37,206 bases of DNA from Burkholderiales bacterium (GCA_030603635.1 JAUVXK010000016.1:1-37206); one strand, 5' to 3'. Positions 16,789-25,712 are shown, numbered from the stretch's first letter. The notes: generated by a model not told the origin, from the letters alone. Program-made: numbers and translations.

Positions 16789-17920
16789 ACAGGCCGCTGG
16801 CCCCGAGGTGCGCCACCAGCCACCCGCCTGCTGCGCCACCCACGAAGAAGCCCACCGATTGCAGGGTGTTGTACACCCCGAGGGCCGCCCCGCGCGAGCG
16901 CGCCGGTGCCAGTCGCGAGGCCAGACTGGGCTGACTGGCCTCCAGGGTGTTGAATCCCAGGAAGAACAGGAACAGTGCCACGGCCAGCCACGCCAGTGAA
17001 GCCGGTTCGGCCTGCCGGCTGCTCCACCAGAATATGAGCTGTACCAACAGGATGAGGCCGATCGCGATCAGAAACACCGCGCGCAGGTAGCCGCGACGCT
17101 CCAGGCGGAACAGCACTCCCCCCATGACGGCGAACGAGCCGACCAGGGCCAGCAGGTAAACGATCCAGTGCCGCGGTGCCTCCAGTCCGGCACCGACCAG
17201 CAGGGCCGGGACCGCCATCCACATGGCCAGCTGAACGGCATGCAGCACGAACACCCCCAGGTTCAGGCGCAACAGGCCCGCATCGCGCAGGACCTCGGCC
17301 AGCCCGCCGCGCCCGGCGTCGCGCTGCAGGGACGGTTCGGGCGGCACCACCCAGGCCACCACCGCCATGCCGGTCAGGGCCAGCACGCAGGTGATGGCGA
17401 ACAGGCCGCCGAGCCCGATGTGGTGGGCCAGGATGGGGGCGAGCACCAGCGAGCTGGCGAACATGAGCGCAATGCCGATGCCGACCATGGCCATGGCCTT
17501 GGTGCGAACTTCGTCCCGCGTGGTGTCGGCAATGAAGGCGGTGACGGCGGCCGAGATGGCCCCCCCCCCTTGGAGGGCACGCCCCACCGTGAGCCATTCG
17601 AGCGTCGGCGCCCAGGCCGCCACCAGGCTGCCAAGAGCAAACACCGCGAGTCCGGCCAGGATGATGCGCTTGCGCCCCCAGCGGTCGGAGGCCATGCCCA
17701 GCGGAATTTGCAGGAAAGCCTGGGTGAGGCCGTAGATGCCCATGGCCAGCCCCACCAGGGCGGGATTGTCGCCTCCGGGGTAGCGGGCGGCTTCCAGCGC
17801 GAAGACGGGCAGCACCAAGAAAAGGCCCAGCATGCGCAAGGCGAAAATGGCTGCCAGCGAGAGGCTGGTGCGGCGCTCGGCCGCTGTCATGCGGTGCGTG
17901 GAGACGGACGGTTCGGACAC
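16694..17920 (-). CDS. Major facilitator superfamily transporter, YajR-like
   Basis: This 408-residue protein has about 12 predicted membrane segments. MTAAERRTSLSLAAIFALRM followed by LGLFLVLPVFALEA resembles the start of E. coli YajR, and motif A is present (LGMASDRWGRKR). The C-terminal cytoplasmic domain of YajR is absent. The substrate is unknown. The start shown is a GTG at 17920; an ATG at 17890 is an equally good choice and neither has a clear ribosome-binding site. Residues in RALQGGGAISAAV are encoded by a run of ten G on the coding strand (17560-17569), prone to slippage. The 3' end overlaps the CLC gene tail. Confidence 0.9.
   Translation of the reverse strand: MSEPSVSTHRMTAAERRTSLSLAAIFALRMLGLFLVLPVFALEAARYPGGDNPALVGLAMGIYGLTQAFLQIPLGMASDRWGRKRIILAGLAVFALGSLVAAWAPTLEWLTVGRALQGGGAISAAVTAFIADTTRDEVRTKAMAMVGIGIALMFASSLVLAPILAHHIGLGGLFAITCVLALTGMAVVAWVVPPEPSLQRDAGRGGLAEVLRDAGLLRLNLGVFVLHAVQLAMWMAVPALLVGAGLEAPRHWIVYLLALVGSFAVMGGVLFRLERRGYLRAVFLIAIGLILLVQLIFWWSSRQAEPASLAWLAVALFLFFLGFNTLEASQPSLASRLAPARSRGAALGVYNTLQSVGFFVGGAAGGWLVAHLGASGLFMACAALSLVWLVVAWPMQAPAVQGLRRVTP
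17560..17569 (-). repeat. Homopolymer of ten G within the MFS gene
   Basis: Positions 17560-17569 are ten consecutive C on the forward strand, G on the coding strand, within the codons for Gly-Gly-Gly of RALQGGG. The run is the longest homopolymer noticed in the window. A change of one base would truncate or shift the transporter near its fourth membrane segment. Confidence 0.9.
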
Positions 17921-18002
17921 AGGCGATCAGAGAGGGGGAAGCCCCCGAAACGAAGCCCGCATTGTCGCTCATGCCGGCCCACCCTGCCGACCAGGAGGGC
18001 TG

Positions 18003-20360
18003 TCAGGTCTTGATCGCGCTGCGGTAGGCTCCGCAGCCGACGAGCAGATGTTCGCTGACCGGCAGCACGAAGGAGGATTTACCGCGCACGTCGCCCGTCA
18101 GGGGATTGACGATGTTGTACTCGACCCACCCGCCACCGTTGTCGGCGCGGTCCCAGGCATCGTGCAGGAACTGGTCGGCGTCGATGCCCGGCGCGTCGTG
18201 GACCCGGGTACCGGTCTTGGCACGGTCAGCCCCCATGACGCGATAGGTGCCCTGGCGGTCGAGCACGAAAATGTAGAGGTCGCGGTCGATGAAGCGGCCG
18301 TCCTTGCGGTAGAAATCCTCGCTGGCCTGGTCGTAGCCTACAGCCTGGATGTGGGACAGCGCGTCCTGCGCCATGCGCATGGCAACGTCGGCCGTCCCGT
18401 TCTTCAGCCGCATGTGGTGCACGGCGGAATCAAGGTCGTCGGTGTGGTCGAGCAGGTCCTCGGAGCGCCGGCTGGTGCGTTCGACCATGGCGGCGTTGTC
18501 GTAGGTCACGGTGTCGATCTGGTTCATCGCCTGCGCCACCTCCTTCAGCGCGGCGCTCTGCTGGTTGCTGGCCACGGCCATGCCGTCGATGCGGGCGGTG
18601 ATGTCGCGGATGCCCTGCACGAGTTGATCCATGACGGCGTTGACGGAGCTGATTTCGGTGACGGAGGATTGCACGCGGCCGGTGGATTCGGCAATGAGCT
18701 GCCGGACCTCTCCGGCAGCGGCCTGGCTGCGCTGCGCGAGGCTACGCACCTCCGCCGCCACGACCGCGAAGCCACGACCGGCTTCGCCCGCACGGGCCGC
18801 CTCGACCGCCGCGTTCAGCGCCAGGATGTTGGTCTGGAAGGCGATGCTGTCGATCACCCCGATGATTTCATTCATCTTCTTGGAGGTGGCCTGCAGGGTG
18901 CCCATGCCACGCATGGTCTGCTGCATCAGGCCGCTGGCCTCTTCGGTCTGGTGGTGCAGCTGGGCACTCACGCGGCTGACCTCCTGCACGTTCTCACTGT
19001 TGCGGTTGACGGTTTCGGCCGCCTCGCGGATGTTCGCGCTGGCCTCTTCCAGGTTGGCCGCCTGGGCCTGGGTGCGCTCGGACAGCTGACCGCTGTCGTG
19101 CACCAGCTGCTGGCCCATGTGCCCCAGGACCGCAGAGACGCTGCGCACGTCGGCCACGATGGTCGCCAGGCTGTTCAGCATGGCCTGGAATTTCTTCGCC
19201 ATCTGGGCCATTTCATCGGTTCCGCCGATGTGGACCTCGCCGGCGAGGTCCCCCTCGGTCGCCCGCTCGATGACCACGTTGAGCTGGCGCAGGCCGTCGA
19301 TGGTGGCATGGTAGAACGCCACCAGGCCGTAGATCAGGATGAACAGGAGCAGCACGGCCGCCACGCTCACGATGACGACCTGGCGCTCGTAGGAGGCAGC
19401 GCGGCCGCTCAGCAGGGCCTCCAGCCGGCTGGCAAGGGCCTGGCCAAAAGCGTGCTGGTCGGTCTGCAGGGCGGTCCCGTCCTGGAAATGGGCAATGGGA
19501 TCGGCGATGAGGATGCCGGACCCCATGCTCGAACGGGTGACGGCCGAATAGCCATAACCCGATCCGGTGACTTCGCCCCACACCTCAGGCGCAGCCTCGC
19601 CGACCCGCTCCAGCGCATCGAGGCGCTCCTGCATCTGGTTGAGTCGGCTGTCCACGAAATCGGTCTGGCCACCGAGGCGGACAGCGCTGGTGATGAGTTC
19701 GGCACTGTACCCCTGGGTCTGCTGGACCAGCAGGCCGGCGCCTTCGTTGCGCAGGTGGGTGGTAGCCTGCATCAGGGGCAGCAACCGCTCAACCAGCAGG
19801 TCAACGAGGTAATACACGTTGGTGTGGGGATCGAGCAGCAGCGTGGAAGACTCCCCGGCCACCACCGCAAGCTTGTGCAGCCGCCCAAGTACCTCGGTAT
19901 GCAACCCATACCACTCTCCCTGGGACTTGCTGTTCGGTGCGGCACCGACGAGGGCACGGAGCTCCTCGCGGATCGGTTCCCATTCGTCCGCGAGCTCCAG
20001 GGCGGACTCGTTGCGCACGACCTGATCCAGCGCCTCGAGGCGTTCGCGCAGGCGACTGCGCGATGCCTCCACATCCGCGGCCGACGGGCTTCGTCCGGCG
20101 AGCAGCATGTTCAGATGGCCCTGATGGTCCTGCAACGGCACGGACAGGTCGACCACCTGCTGCACGACGCGCAGACCGGCCAGCTCGCGCAGGGCAGTGG
20201 CGCGGTCGGTCCAGAAACTCTGCACCAGTTGCAACCCGGCCAGCGCCAGTGGCAACAGCAGCACGGCGGCCATGGCGAGCATCTTCGCGCTCATGGGCAG
20301 ACGCTGCATCAGCGAAACGCCGGGGCGAATGAAAGGGTGTACGCGATGCGGTGCGGTCAT
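18003..20360 (-). CDS. Methyl-accepting chemotaxis protein with C-terminal Cache-like domain
   Basis: This 785-residue chemoreceptor has a membrane segment at 25-47, a roughly 280-residue alpha-helical periplasmic domain, and a second membrane segment at 327-350. HAMP (350-402) and a signalling domain (about 405-650) follow, with the CheA/CheW contact tip IDSIAFQTNILALNAAVEAA. After it, residues 655-785 form a Cache-like sensor (DRDLYIFVLDRQGTYRVMGA, DADQFLHDAWDRADNGGGWV, PLTGDVRGKSSFVLPV). No membrane segment follows HAMP, so this second sensor should be cytoplasmic. There is no CheR-tethering pentapeptide; the end is AIKT. The start at 20360 (MTAPHRV) is chosen over an ATG at 20417 by a GAGAG upstream. 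Ligands and che partners are not visible. Confidence 0.92.
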   Translation of the reverse strand: MTAPHRVHPFIRPGVSLMQRLPMSAKMLAMAAVLLLPLALAGLQLVQSFWTDRATALRELAGLRVVQQVVDLSVPLQDHQGHLNMLLAGRSPSAADVEASRSRLRERLEALDQVVRNESALELADEWEPIREELRALVGAAPNSKSQGEWYGLHTEVLGRLHKLAVVAGESSTLLLDPHTNVYYLVDLLVERLLPLMQATTHLRNEGAGLLVQQTQGYSAELITSAVRLGGQTDFVDSRLNQMQERLDALERVGEAAPEVWGEVTGSGYGYSAVTRSSMGSGILIADPIAHFQDGTALQTDQHAFGQALASRLEALLSGRAASYERQVVIVSVAAVLLLFILIYGLVAFYHATIDGLRQLNVVIERATEGDLAGEVHIGGTDEMAQMAKKFQAMLNSLATIVADVRSVSAVLGHMGQQLVHDSGQLSERTQAQAANLEEASANIREAAETVNRNSENVQEVSRVSAQLHHQTEEASGLMQQTMRGMGTLQATSKKMNEIIGVIDSIAFQTNILALNAAVEAARAGEAGRGFAVVAAEVRSLAQRSQAAAGEVRQLIAESTGRVQSSVTEISSVNAVMDQLVQGIRDITARIDGMAVASNQQSAALKEVAQAMNQIDTVTYDNAAMVERTSRRSEDLLDHTDDLDSAVHHMRLKNGTADVAMRMAQDALSHIQAVGYDQASEDFYRKDGRFIDRDLYIFVLDRQGTYRVMGADRAKTGTRVHDAPGIDADQFLHDAWDRADNGGGWVEYNIVNPLTGDVRGKSSFVLPVSEHLLVGCGAYRSAIKT

Positions 20361-20432
20361 GACTGGGAACTCTCGGGAAATGTCCGAGCAACGATCATAG
20401 CCACGATTGGGCGGCATCCAGTCGACCGGAAT

Positions 20433-20449
20433 ACCGGGATTTCCCCGGT
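20433..20449 (-). promoter_or_regulatory. Small inverted repeat between rpe and the chemoreceptor gene
   Basis: ACCGGG (20433-20438) and CCCGGT (20444-20449) pair with a five-base loop, in the gap after rpe and before the chemoreceptor start. There is no T-run. It could be a weak terminator for rpe or an operator. Confidence 0.25.
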
Positions 20450-20489
20450 TAGTTCGCCCAAAACGCTAAATATTGCGTGAACATCGGCC

Positions 20490-21167
20490 TTACACCAGCG
20501 CGGCCCGCATGTCAGCGATGACCGCCCGATAGTCCGGCTTGCCGAAAATCGCACTGCCGGCGACGAACGTGTCGGCCCCCGCATCCGCCACGCGGCGGAT
20601 GTTGTCGGCCTTGATGCCGCCATCCACTTCCAGCCGGATATCCTTGCCACTGGCATTGATGCGCTGACGCGCCTGTTCGATCTTGCGCAACGCCGAGTCG
20701 ATGAAACCTTGACCACCAAAGCCGGGATTGACGCTCATGATGAGGATGAGGTCGATGTCGTCGATGACCCAGTCCAGCACATCCAGCGGCTCAGCCGGGT
20801 TAAACACCAGGCCGGCCTGGGCACCCCGCGCCTTGATCGCCTGGATGCTGCGATGCACGTGGGTGGAGGCGTCGGGGTGGAAGCTCACCAGATCGGCACC
20901 GGCATCGATGAAGGCGCCCGCCAGCGCATCGACCGGCTGGATCATGAGGTGGACGTCGATGGGCACCGGCGTGCCGTCTGCCCGCTTGGCGTGGGGCTTG
21001 AGCGCCTGGCAGACCATGGGCCCGAAGGTGAGGTTGGGCACGTAATGGTTGTCCATGACGTCGAAGTGGATCCAATCCGCGCCGGCGGCGATGACGTTGC
21101 GCACATCCTCGCCCAGGCGGGCAAAGTCGGCCGAAAGAATGGACGGGGCGATGCGGTAGGTGGTCAT
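20490..21167 (-). CDS. rpe: Ribulose-phosphate 3-epimerase
   Basis: This 225-residue TIM-barrel enzyme interconverts ribulose 5-phosphate and xylulose 5-phosphate in the pentose phosphate and, where present, Calvin pathways. It starts [20 protein letters not shown]. Metal and catalytic segments are [33 protein letters not shown] and LEVDGGI, followed by the phosphate-binding AGSAIFG. The frame is open further upstream but homology fixes the ATG at 21167. It is divergent from apaG with 102 bases between starts. Confidence 0.97.
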   Translation of the reverse strand: MTTYRIAPSILSADFARLGEDVRNVIAAGADWIHFDVMDNHYVPNLTFGPMVCQALKPHAKRADGTPVPIDVHLMIQPVDALAGAFIDAGADLVSFHPDASTHVHRSIQAIKARGAQAGLVFNPAEPLDVLDWVIDDIDLILIMSVNPGFGGQGFIDSALRKIEQARQRINASGKDIRLEVDGGIKADNIRRVADAGADTFVAGSAIFGKPDYRAVIADMRAALV

Positions 21168-21232
21168 GGCAGCAGGCGTCGGAGGTGGCAACGGGGGCGT
21201 CCGCGCCCCCGCAGGCCCGCATTGTGGCAGTT

Positions 21233-21262
21233 TTGCCCGGGAAAACGGAAGCGGGGCACAAT
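21233..21262 (+). promoter_or_regulatory. Candidate promoter giving a leaderless apaG mRNA
   Basis: TTGCCC (21233-21238) and CACAAT (21257-21262) are 18 bases apart. The -10 ends eight bases before the A of the apaG ATG, so transcription would begin at or beside the start codon. No Shine-Dalgarno sequence is present. A perfect 6-bp inverted repeat (GGGCAC/GTGCCC, 21254-21269) overlaps the -10. Confidence 0.5.
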
Positions 21263-21269
21263 CGTGCCC

Positions 21270-21659
21270 ATGCCCACCTACCAATTCACCTGCGAGGCGG
21301 TGCCACAGTACCTGCCCGACGCGTCGGACCCCGAGGCGCCGCTGTACGTCTTCGCGTACACGATCACCATCCGCAACGTCGGTGACGTGGCGGCCCAACT
21401 CATCGCCCGCCATTGGGAGATCGAGGATGCCCATGGGCGCGTCCAGGTGGTGGACGGTCTGGGCGTGGTCGGGCAGCAGCCGCTCCTGCAGCCCGGGCAG
21501 GCGTTCCAGTACAGCAGCAGCGCGCCACTGCAGACACCGATGGGCATCATGAGCGGGCACTATTTCTGCGTGGCGGTAGACGGGCACCGCTTTGAAACCC
21601 CGGTGCAGCCCTTCGTGTTGCGCGCCGAGGGGCCGGCAGCCGGGGCATCGTGGCATTGA
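21270..21659 (+). CDS. apaG: ApaG (Co2+/Mg2+ efflux-associated, FN3-like fold)
   Basis: This 129-residue protein matches Apa[61 protein letters not shown] and [18 protein letters not shown]. ApaG is a single immunoglobulin/fibronectin-III-like domain linked to apaH and cation tolerance in enterobacteria; its exact action is not settled. The ATG at 21270 is the first that fits the family. The stop TGA shares its last base with the thiL ATG (TGATG), a sign of translational coupling. It is probably transcribed from a promoter directly upstream. Confidence 0.95.
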   Translation: MPTYQFTCEAVPQYLPDASDPEAPLYVFAYTITIRNVGDVAAQLIARHWEIEDAHGRVQVVDGLGVVGQQPLLQPGQAFQYSSSAPLQTPMGIMSGHYFCVAVDGHRFETPVQPFVLRAEGPAAGASWH

Positions 21660-22651
21660 TGGGCGAATTCGACCTGATCCGGCGCCATTTCCAGCATGCG
21701 CTGCGACCGGCAGGCGTGGCGCTGGGCAACGGGGACGACGCCGCTCTGCTTGCCCCCGCGCCCGGGTGTCAGCTGGCCGTATCCACCGACATGCTGGTCG
21801 AGGGACGCCACTTCCTGCCGACGGTGGACCCGCGCGCCCTGGGCCACAAGGCCCTGGCGGTGAACCTGAGCGACCTGGCCGCCATGGGTGCGCGCCCCCT
21901 GGCCTGCACGCTCGCCCTGGCCCTGCCCCGTGCCGACGACGCCTGGCTCGCTGCCTTCGCGAGCGGGATGCTGGCGCTGGCCGACGCACACGGCTGCGCG
22001 CTCGTGGGCGGCGACACCACCGCCGGACCGCTCAACCTGTGCCTGACCGTGATGGGTGAAGTCCCCCTGGCCCAGGCCTTGCGGCGCGATGCGGCCCGCG
22101 TGGGCGACGATGTGTACGTGAGCGGCTCCCTGGGCGACGCACGGCTCGCGCTGGAGGTGTTCCGCAGCCACTGCGAGGTGCCGGCGGCCGTGTTCGCGCG
22201 GGCCCGACGGCGCATGGAATGGCCCGAACCTCGCGTGGCGTTGGGGCTGGCCCTGCGCGGCGTGGCCCACGCCTGTGCCGATGTGAGCGACGGGCTGCTG
22301 GGCGACCTTGGCCACATCCTGCGCGCGTCGGGCGTGGCGGCCCGAATCGACGCCGAGACACTGATGCGCTCCGAGGCGGTGAGCGACGACGTGCGCGCTC
22401 TGGACGCGCCGCTGGCACTGACCTGCGTGCTCGCCGGCGGCGACGACTACGAACTGGTGTTCACCGCACCGGCCTCGGCCCGGGAGGACGTGGCACAGGC
22501 CGCGCGCGAAGCGCAGGTCGCCGTCACGCGGATCGGCGAGATCGTGCCGGCGGTGGGCGGGGCCTGCGCGGCACGGCTCGTGAACGCCCAGGGCGGGCCC
22601 TTCCCCGTTCCCACCGGTGCCGCGCTCGCAGGCTTTGATCACTTCGCCTGA
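21659..22651 (+). CDS. thiL: Thiamine-monophosphate kinase
   Basis: This 330-residue enzyme phosphorylates thiamine monophosphate to thiamine diphosphate, the last step of cofactor synthesis. It begins [72 protein letters not shown] and [10 protein letters not shown] are typical of the PurM-like ThiL family. The ATG at 21659 overlaps the apaG stop; an in-frame GTG three codons earlier is possible. A Nudix hydrolase gene follows 36 bases later. Confidence 0.96.
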   Translation: MGEFDLIRRHFQHALRPAGVALGNGDDAALLAPAPGCQLAVSTDMLVEGRHFLPTVDPRALGHKALAVNLSDLAAMGARPLACTLALALPRADDAWLAAFASGMLALADAHGCALVGGDTTAGPLNLCLTVMGEVPLAQALRRDAARVGDDVYVSGSLGDARLALEVFRSHCEVPAAVFARARRRMEWPEPRVALGLALRGVAHACADVSDGLLGDLGHILRASGVAARIDAETLMRSEAVSDDVRALDAPLALTCVLAGGDDYELVFTAPASAREDVAQAAREAQVAVTRIGEIVPAVGGACAARLVNAQGGPFPVPTGAALAGFDHFA

Positions 22652-22675
22652 CCCATCACCTGCTGCAGGCGGTGT

Positions 22676-22681
22676 CAAAAT
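22676..22681 (+). promoter_or_regulatory. Candidate -10 for a leaderless Nudix transcript
   Basis: CAAAAT at 22676-22681 ends seven bases before the A of the Nudix gene start, the same geometry as at the CLC gene and close to that at apaG. No Shine-Dalgarno sequence is seen (six C precede the ATG). Confidence 0.35.
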
Positions 22682-22687
22682 CCCCCC

Positions 22688-23575
22688 ATGAGCCACCACA
22701 TGCCCTCTTCTTCGGCCGCCGACGCCCCGCCCCGCGACGCTGCGTCGGTCGTGCTGCTGCGCGACGGCGCCCACGGCCTGGAGGTGCTGCTGCTGCGCCG
22801 GCACCAGAATTCCGGCGTGCTGGGAGGGTTGTATGTGTTCCCTGGCGGCAAGCTGGACGTGGCCGATGCCGACGTCGGTTGGCGCGACGCCCTGGACCTG
22901 CCCCCAGACATCCTGCAGGCGCGACTCAACGAGGCCGACACGCCGCTCGCGAAAGCCCAGGGCCTGCACGTGGCCGCCCTGCGCGAGCTCTACGAGGAAG
23001 CCGGCGTGCTGCTGGCGTTGCCTCCCCCGACCCTGGAGCTGACCCAGGCCCTGCACACGCGGCTGCAAGCGGATGAAGCGTGGCCGCAGGCCCTGCGCGG
23101 GCTGAGCCTGCGCGGGCACGTGTCTGGGCTGCTGCCGTGGTCGCGCTGGATCACGCCGCGCAACCCTCCCGTGGGCACGCCCCGCTTCGACACCCGCTTC
23201 TTTCTGGCGCTGCTGCCGGCGGGGCAAGAGGCCGCCCATGACGACCATGAGGCCGTGGAAAGCCTCTGGCTTACCCCGCGAGACGCCCTTCAGCGGTACT
23301 GGCAACGCGAGATCGAACTGATCCCCCCCCAGCTCATGGCCTTGGCCCAGTTGGCCCGCCACGCCCGTGCCGCCGACGCCTGGCAAGAGGCGCTGTCCCG
23401 CCGAGCCCCCTGCATCCAGCCCGAGCACTTCATGGACGGCGAGGTGCGCGCCATGTGCTACCCCGGCGACCCGCTGCACCCGATCCCGGAACGCGCCCTG
23501 CCCGGCCCGACCCGGCTGCGTTTCGTGCAGAAGCGATTCGAGCCCTTCGACGGTTTCGAGGGCTGGTTCCGATGA
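22688..23575 (+). CDS. Nudix hydrolase of the NUDT19-like type
   Basis: This 295-residue protein has a Nudix domain with a split Nudix box. VFPGGKLD at about 49-56 is followed by an insert of some 40 residues and then AALRELYEEAGVLL, which carries the REUxEE catalytic acids. A long insert inside the box and an extended C-terminus are typical of NUDT19-like CoA/acyl-CoA diphosphatases, so such a substrate is plausible but not shown. The ATG at 22688 is close to a possible -10 and lacks a ribosome-binding site. Its stop overlaps the pgpA start (ATGA). A run of eight C occurs at 23323-23330. Confidence 0.9.
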   Translation: MSHHMPSSSAADAPPRDAASVVLLRDGAHGLEVLLLRRHQNSGVLGGLYVFPGGKLDVADADVGWRDALDLPPDILQARLNEADTPLAKAQGLHVAALRELYEEAGVLLALPPPTLELTQALHTRLQADEAWPQALRGLSLRGHVSGLLPWSRWITPRNPPVGTPRFDTRFFLALLPAGQEAAHDDHEAVESLWLTPRDALQRYWQREIELIPPQLMALAQLARHARAADAWQEALSRRAPCIQPEHFMDGEVRAMCYPGDPLHPIPERALPGPTRLRFVQKRFEPFDGFEGWFR

Positions 23576-24090
23576 TGGCCCCACCGCTCACCCAACCTGA
23601 CACGCGCTTTCTGTTTGCGCGGCTGTCGCACCTGATCGCGCTGGGCTTCGGCTCGGGCCTGAGCCGACGCGCGCCGGGTACCGTGGGCACGCTGTGGGGC
23701 TGGGCCCTGTTCCTGATCATCGATGCGCTGTTTCAACCCGCCGACTGGGCATGGGCCGCCCTCATCGGCGGAGGGCTGCTGGTGGGGTGGTGGGCCAGTG
23801 TCGCCACGGTGCGGCGTTGCGGCATAGCCGACCCCGGTTACATCGTGATCGACGAGATCGTGGCCTTCTGGCTGGTGCTGTGGCTGGCCATGCCCATGGG
23901 GCTGATGGGCCAGGCGGTGGCCTTCGGGCTGTTCCGCTTCTTCGATGCCGCCAAACCCGGCCCGGTGGCCTGGGCCGATCAGGCCTTCAAGGGCGATGGC
24001 TGGCGCGGGGGGTGGGGCATCATGTTCGACGACCTGGTGGCGGCCTTCTGCACCCTGCTGGTGATCGCCCTGTGGCGTTTCCTGTGGTGA
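23572..24090 (+). CDS. pgpA: Phosphatidylglycerophosphatase A
   Basis: This 172-residue inner-membrane enzyme removes the phosphate from phosphatidylglycerol phosphate in phospholipid synthesis. SRRAPGTVGTLWGWALF and DPGYIVIDEIVAFWLVLWL carry the family acidic residues, and FRFFDAAKPGPVAWADQAFK and GGWGIMFDDLVAAF complete the match. About four membrane segments are predicted. Two ATG codons at 23572 and 23575 overlap the upstream stop, so translation is probably coupled to the Nudix gene. Confidence 0.95.
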   Translation: MMAPPLTQPDTRFLFARLSHLIALGFGSGLSRRAPGTVGTLWGWALFLIIDALFQPADWAWAALIGGGLLVGWWASVATVRRCGIADPGYIVIDEIVAFWLVLWLAMPMGLMGQAVAFGLFRFFDAAKPGPVAWADQAFKGDGWRGGWGIMFDDLVAAFCTLLVIALWRFLW

Positions 24091-24097
24091 GGGCCGG

Positions 24098-24598
24098 GTG
24101 GACACGCTGGCGCCGGAACTGCTCTTATGCTGCGAACGGCTGGCGGACACCCTGCGCCAGCGCGGCTGGATGCTGGCCACCGCCGAAAGCTGCACCGGGG
24201 GGTTGATCGCGGCCACCTGCACGGGCCTGAGCGGTTCCAGCGACTGGCTGGACCGGGGCTTCGTGACGTACTCCAACGCCGCGAAAACCGCCCAGCTGGG
24301 CGTGCCCGACACCCTGATTGCGCAGCACGGCGCCGTCAGCGAACCGGTGGCGCGCGCCATGGCCGAAGGCGCACTGCGGTACTCACTGGCTCAGTTGAGC
24401 GTGGCCGTGACCGGGGTGGCCGGCCCCACCGGGGGCAGTGCCGACAAACCGGTGGGCACCGTCTGGTTCGGCTGGGCCACGCCCGAAGGCGTGACCACCG
24501 AAAGGCAATGCTTTCCAGGCGATCGGGACGCGGTGCGTCAGGCCACCGTGCGGCATGCGCTGGCCGGACTGCTGCATCGCCTGCCCACGGTTAGTTGA
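24098..24598 (+). CDS. pncC: Nicotinamide-nucleotide amidohydrolase (CinA C-terminal family)
   Basis: This 166-residue protein is a stand-alone CinA C-terminal domain, the PncC enzyme that deamidates NMN to NaMN in NAD recycling. ATAESCTGGLIAATCTG contains the nucleophile at Ser31, and GFVTYSNAAKTAQLGV supplies Tyr58 and a nearby Lys63. VAVTGVAGPTGGS and GTVWFGWA complete the signature. It starts with GTG at 24098, seven bases after the pgpA stop, with GAGGG overlapping that stop. The older name is ygaD/cinA-like. A weak terminator follows. Confidence 0.93.
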   Translation: MDTLAPELLLCCERLADTLRQRGWMLATAESCTGGLIAATCTGLSGSSDWLDRGFVTYSNAAKTAQLGVPDTLIAQHGAVSEPVARAMAEGALRYSLAQLSVAVTGVAGPTGGSADKPVGTVWFGWATPEGVTTERQCFPGDRDAVRQATVRHALAGLLHRLPTVS

Positions 24599-24622
24599 AT
24601 TTGTAATTTTCAACTGAGTTTT
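24593..24622 (+). terminator. Possible intrinsic terminator after pncC
   Basis: AGTTGAA (24593-24599) and TTCAACT (24609-24615) form a perfect 7-bp repeat with a nine-base loop, then GAG and TTTTT. The stem is short and AT-rich and begins in the last pncC codons, so termination may be partial. Confidence 0.5.
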
Positions 24623-24623
24623 T

Positions 24624-24671
24624 ATTCGTTCCCGAATTGTGGAACTGACGGGATGATGCGCTCCATTCGTT
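24624..24671 (+). promoter_or_regulatory. Repeated ATTCGTTC elements upstream of the first sulfate-binding protein
   Basis: ATTCGTTC occurs at 24624-24631 and again at 24664-24671. The first copy is part of an inverted repeat, ATTCG-TTCC-CGAAT (24624-24637). The position upstream of a sulfate-binding gene suggests regulator contacts, possibly CysB, whose site is too degenerate to call by eye. Confidence 0.3.
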
Positions 24672-24689
24672 CAACACTGTGGAGTTCAC

Positions 24690-25712
24690 ATGCATCGCCG
24701 TCACGCCCTCAAGGCCATCGCCGCTACCGCGTCCCTCACTGCCCTCGGGCCCCTCGCCCAAGCCCAGTCGCAGCCCGCCTCGATCACCCTGCTCAATGTG
24801 TCGTATGACCCGACTCGTGAGCTCTACGTGGAATACAACGCCGCGTTCATCAAGCACTGGCGCGAGAAGACCGGGCAGAACGTCACCATCCAGCAGTCGC
24901 ATGGTGGCTCGGGCCGGCAGGCCCGCTCCATCATTGACGGCCTGGCCGCCGATGTGGCCACCCTGGCTCTGGCGGGTGACACCGATGCCCTGCACGCCAA
25001 CGGCGGCTGGATTCCAAAGGACTGGCAGAAGCGTCTGCCACACAACAGCACGCCCTACACCTCCACCATCGTGCTGGTGGTGCGTGCTGGCAACCCCAAG
25101 AACATCAAGGACTGGGATGACCTGATCCGCCCTGACGTCAAGGTCATCACCCCGAACCCGAAAACCTCCGGGGGAGCCCGCTGGAACTACCTGGCGGCAT
25201 GGGAGTTTGCCAAGCGCAAGTACGGCGGTGATGCCAAGGCGCAGGAGTTCGTGAAGCAACTGTACGAGAACGTGCCCGTCCTGGACACGGGGGCGCGTGG
25301 GTCTTCCGTGACGTTTGCGCAGCGCAACCAGGGCGATGTGTTCCTGAGCTGGGAGAACGAGGCCTACCTGCTGGAGAAGGAGTTCGGCAACCGGGTGGAT
25401 TTCGTGTACCCGTCGCTCTCCATCCTGGCCGAGCCTGCGGTGACGGTGGTCGACCGCAACGTGGACCGCAAGGGCACACGTGCCGTGGCCCAGGCGTATC
25501 TGGAATACCTCTACACCGAAGAAGCGCAGGACATCATCGGCAAGCACTTCTACCGCCCGCGCTCCGAACAGGCCCAGGCCAAGTACGCCAAGCAGTTGCC
25601 CAGGTTGAACCTGTTCACCATCGAAGAGGCCTTTGGCGGATGGGATGCCGCCACGAAAGTCCATTTTGTGGATGGTGGTGCGTTCGACCAGATCTTTGCG
25701 CGGCGCCTCTAA
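24690..25712 (+). CDS. sbp: Periplasmic sulfate-binding protein (first copy)
   Basis: This 340-residue protein is a sulfate/thiosulfate ABC-transporter receptor (Sbp/CysP). The N-terminus [20 protein letters not shown] looks like a twin-arginine signal, with cleavage near AQAQS. The mature protein starts [72 protein letters not shown] and [16 protein letters not shown] are family landmarks. GGAG lies eight bases before the ATG. A CysB-family gene follows after 18 bases, and a second sbp lies beyond it. Confidence 0.94.
   Translation: MHRRHALKAIAATASLTALGPLAQAQSQPASITLLNVSYDPTRELYVEYNAAFIKHWREKTGQNVTIQQSHGGSGRQARSIIDGLAADVATLALAGDTDALHANGGWIPKDWQKRLPHNSTPYTSTIVLVVRAGNPKNIKDWDDLIRPDVKVITPNPKTSGGARWNYLAAWEFAKRKYGGDAKAQEFVKQLYENVPVLDTGARGSSVTFAQRNQGDVFLSWENEAYLLEKEFGNRVDFVYPSLSILAEPAVTVVDRNVDRKGTRAVAQAYLEYLYTEEAQDIIGKHFYRPRSEQAQAKYAKQLPRLNLFTIEEAFGGWDAATKVHFVDGGAFDQIFARRL

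Noticed and set aside
17832-20480. An 882-codon open frame on the forward strand opposite the chemoreceptor gene
   Set aside because: It has no recognisable domains, is His/Val/Gly-rich, and is the expected antisense shadow of a GC-rich gene whose reverse strand clearly encodes a chemoreceptor.
20400-20490. A flagellar sigma-28 promoter for the chemoreceptor
   Set aside because: TAGCGTTT on the reverse strand partly matches a -35, but no GCCGATAA-like -10 follows at the right distance.
23323-23330. Eight-C run in the Nudix gene as a phase-variation switch
   Set aside because: The run is shorter than typical switch tracts, lies in the gene's last third, and could be chance in this GC-rich sequence.
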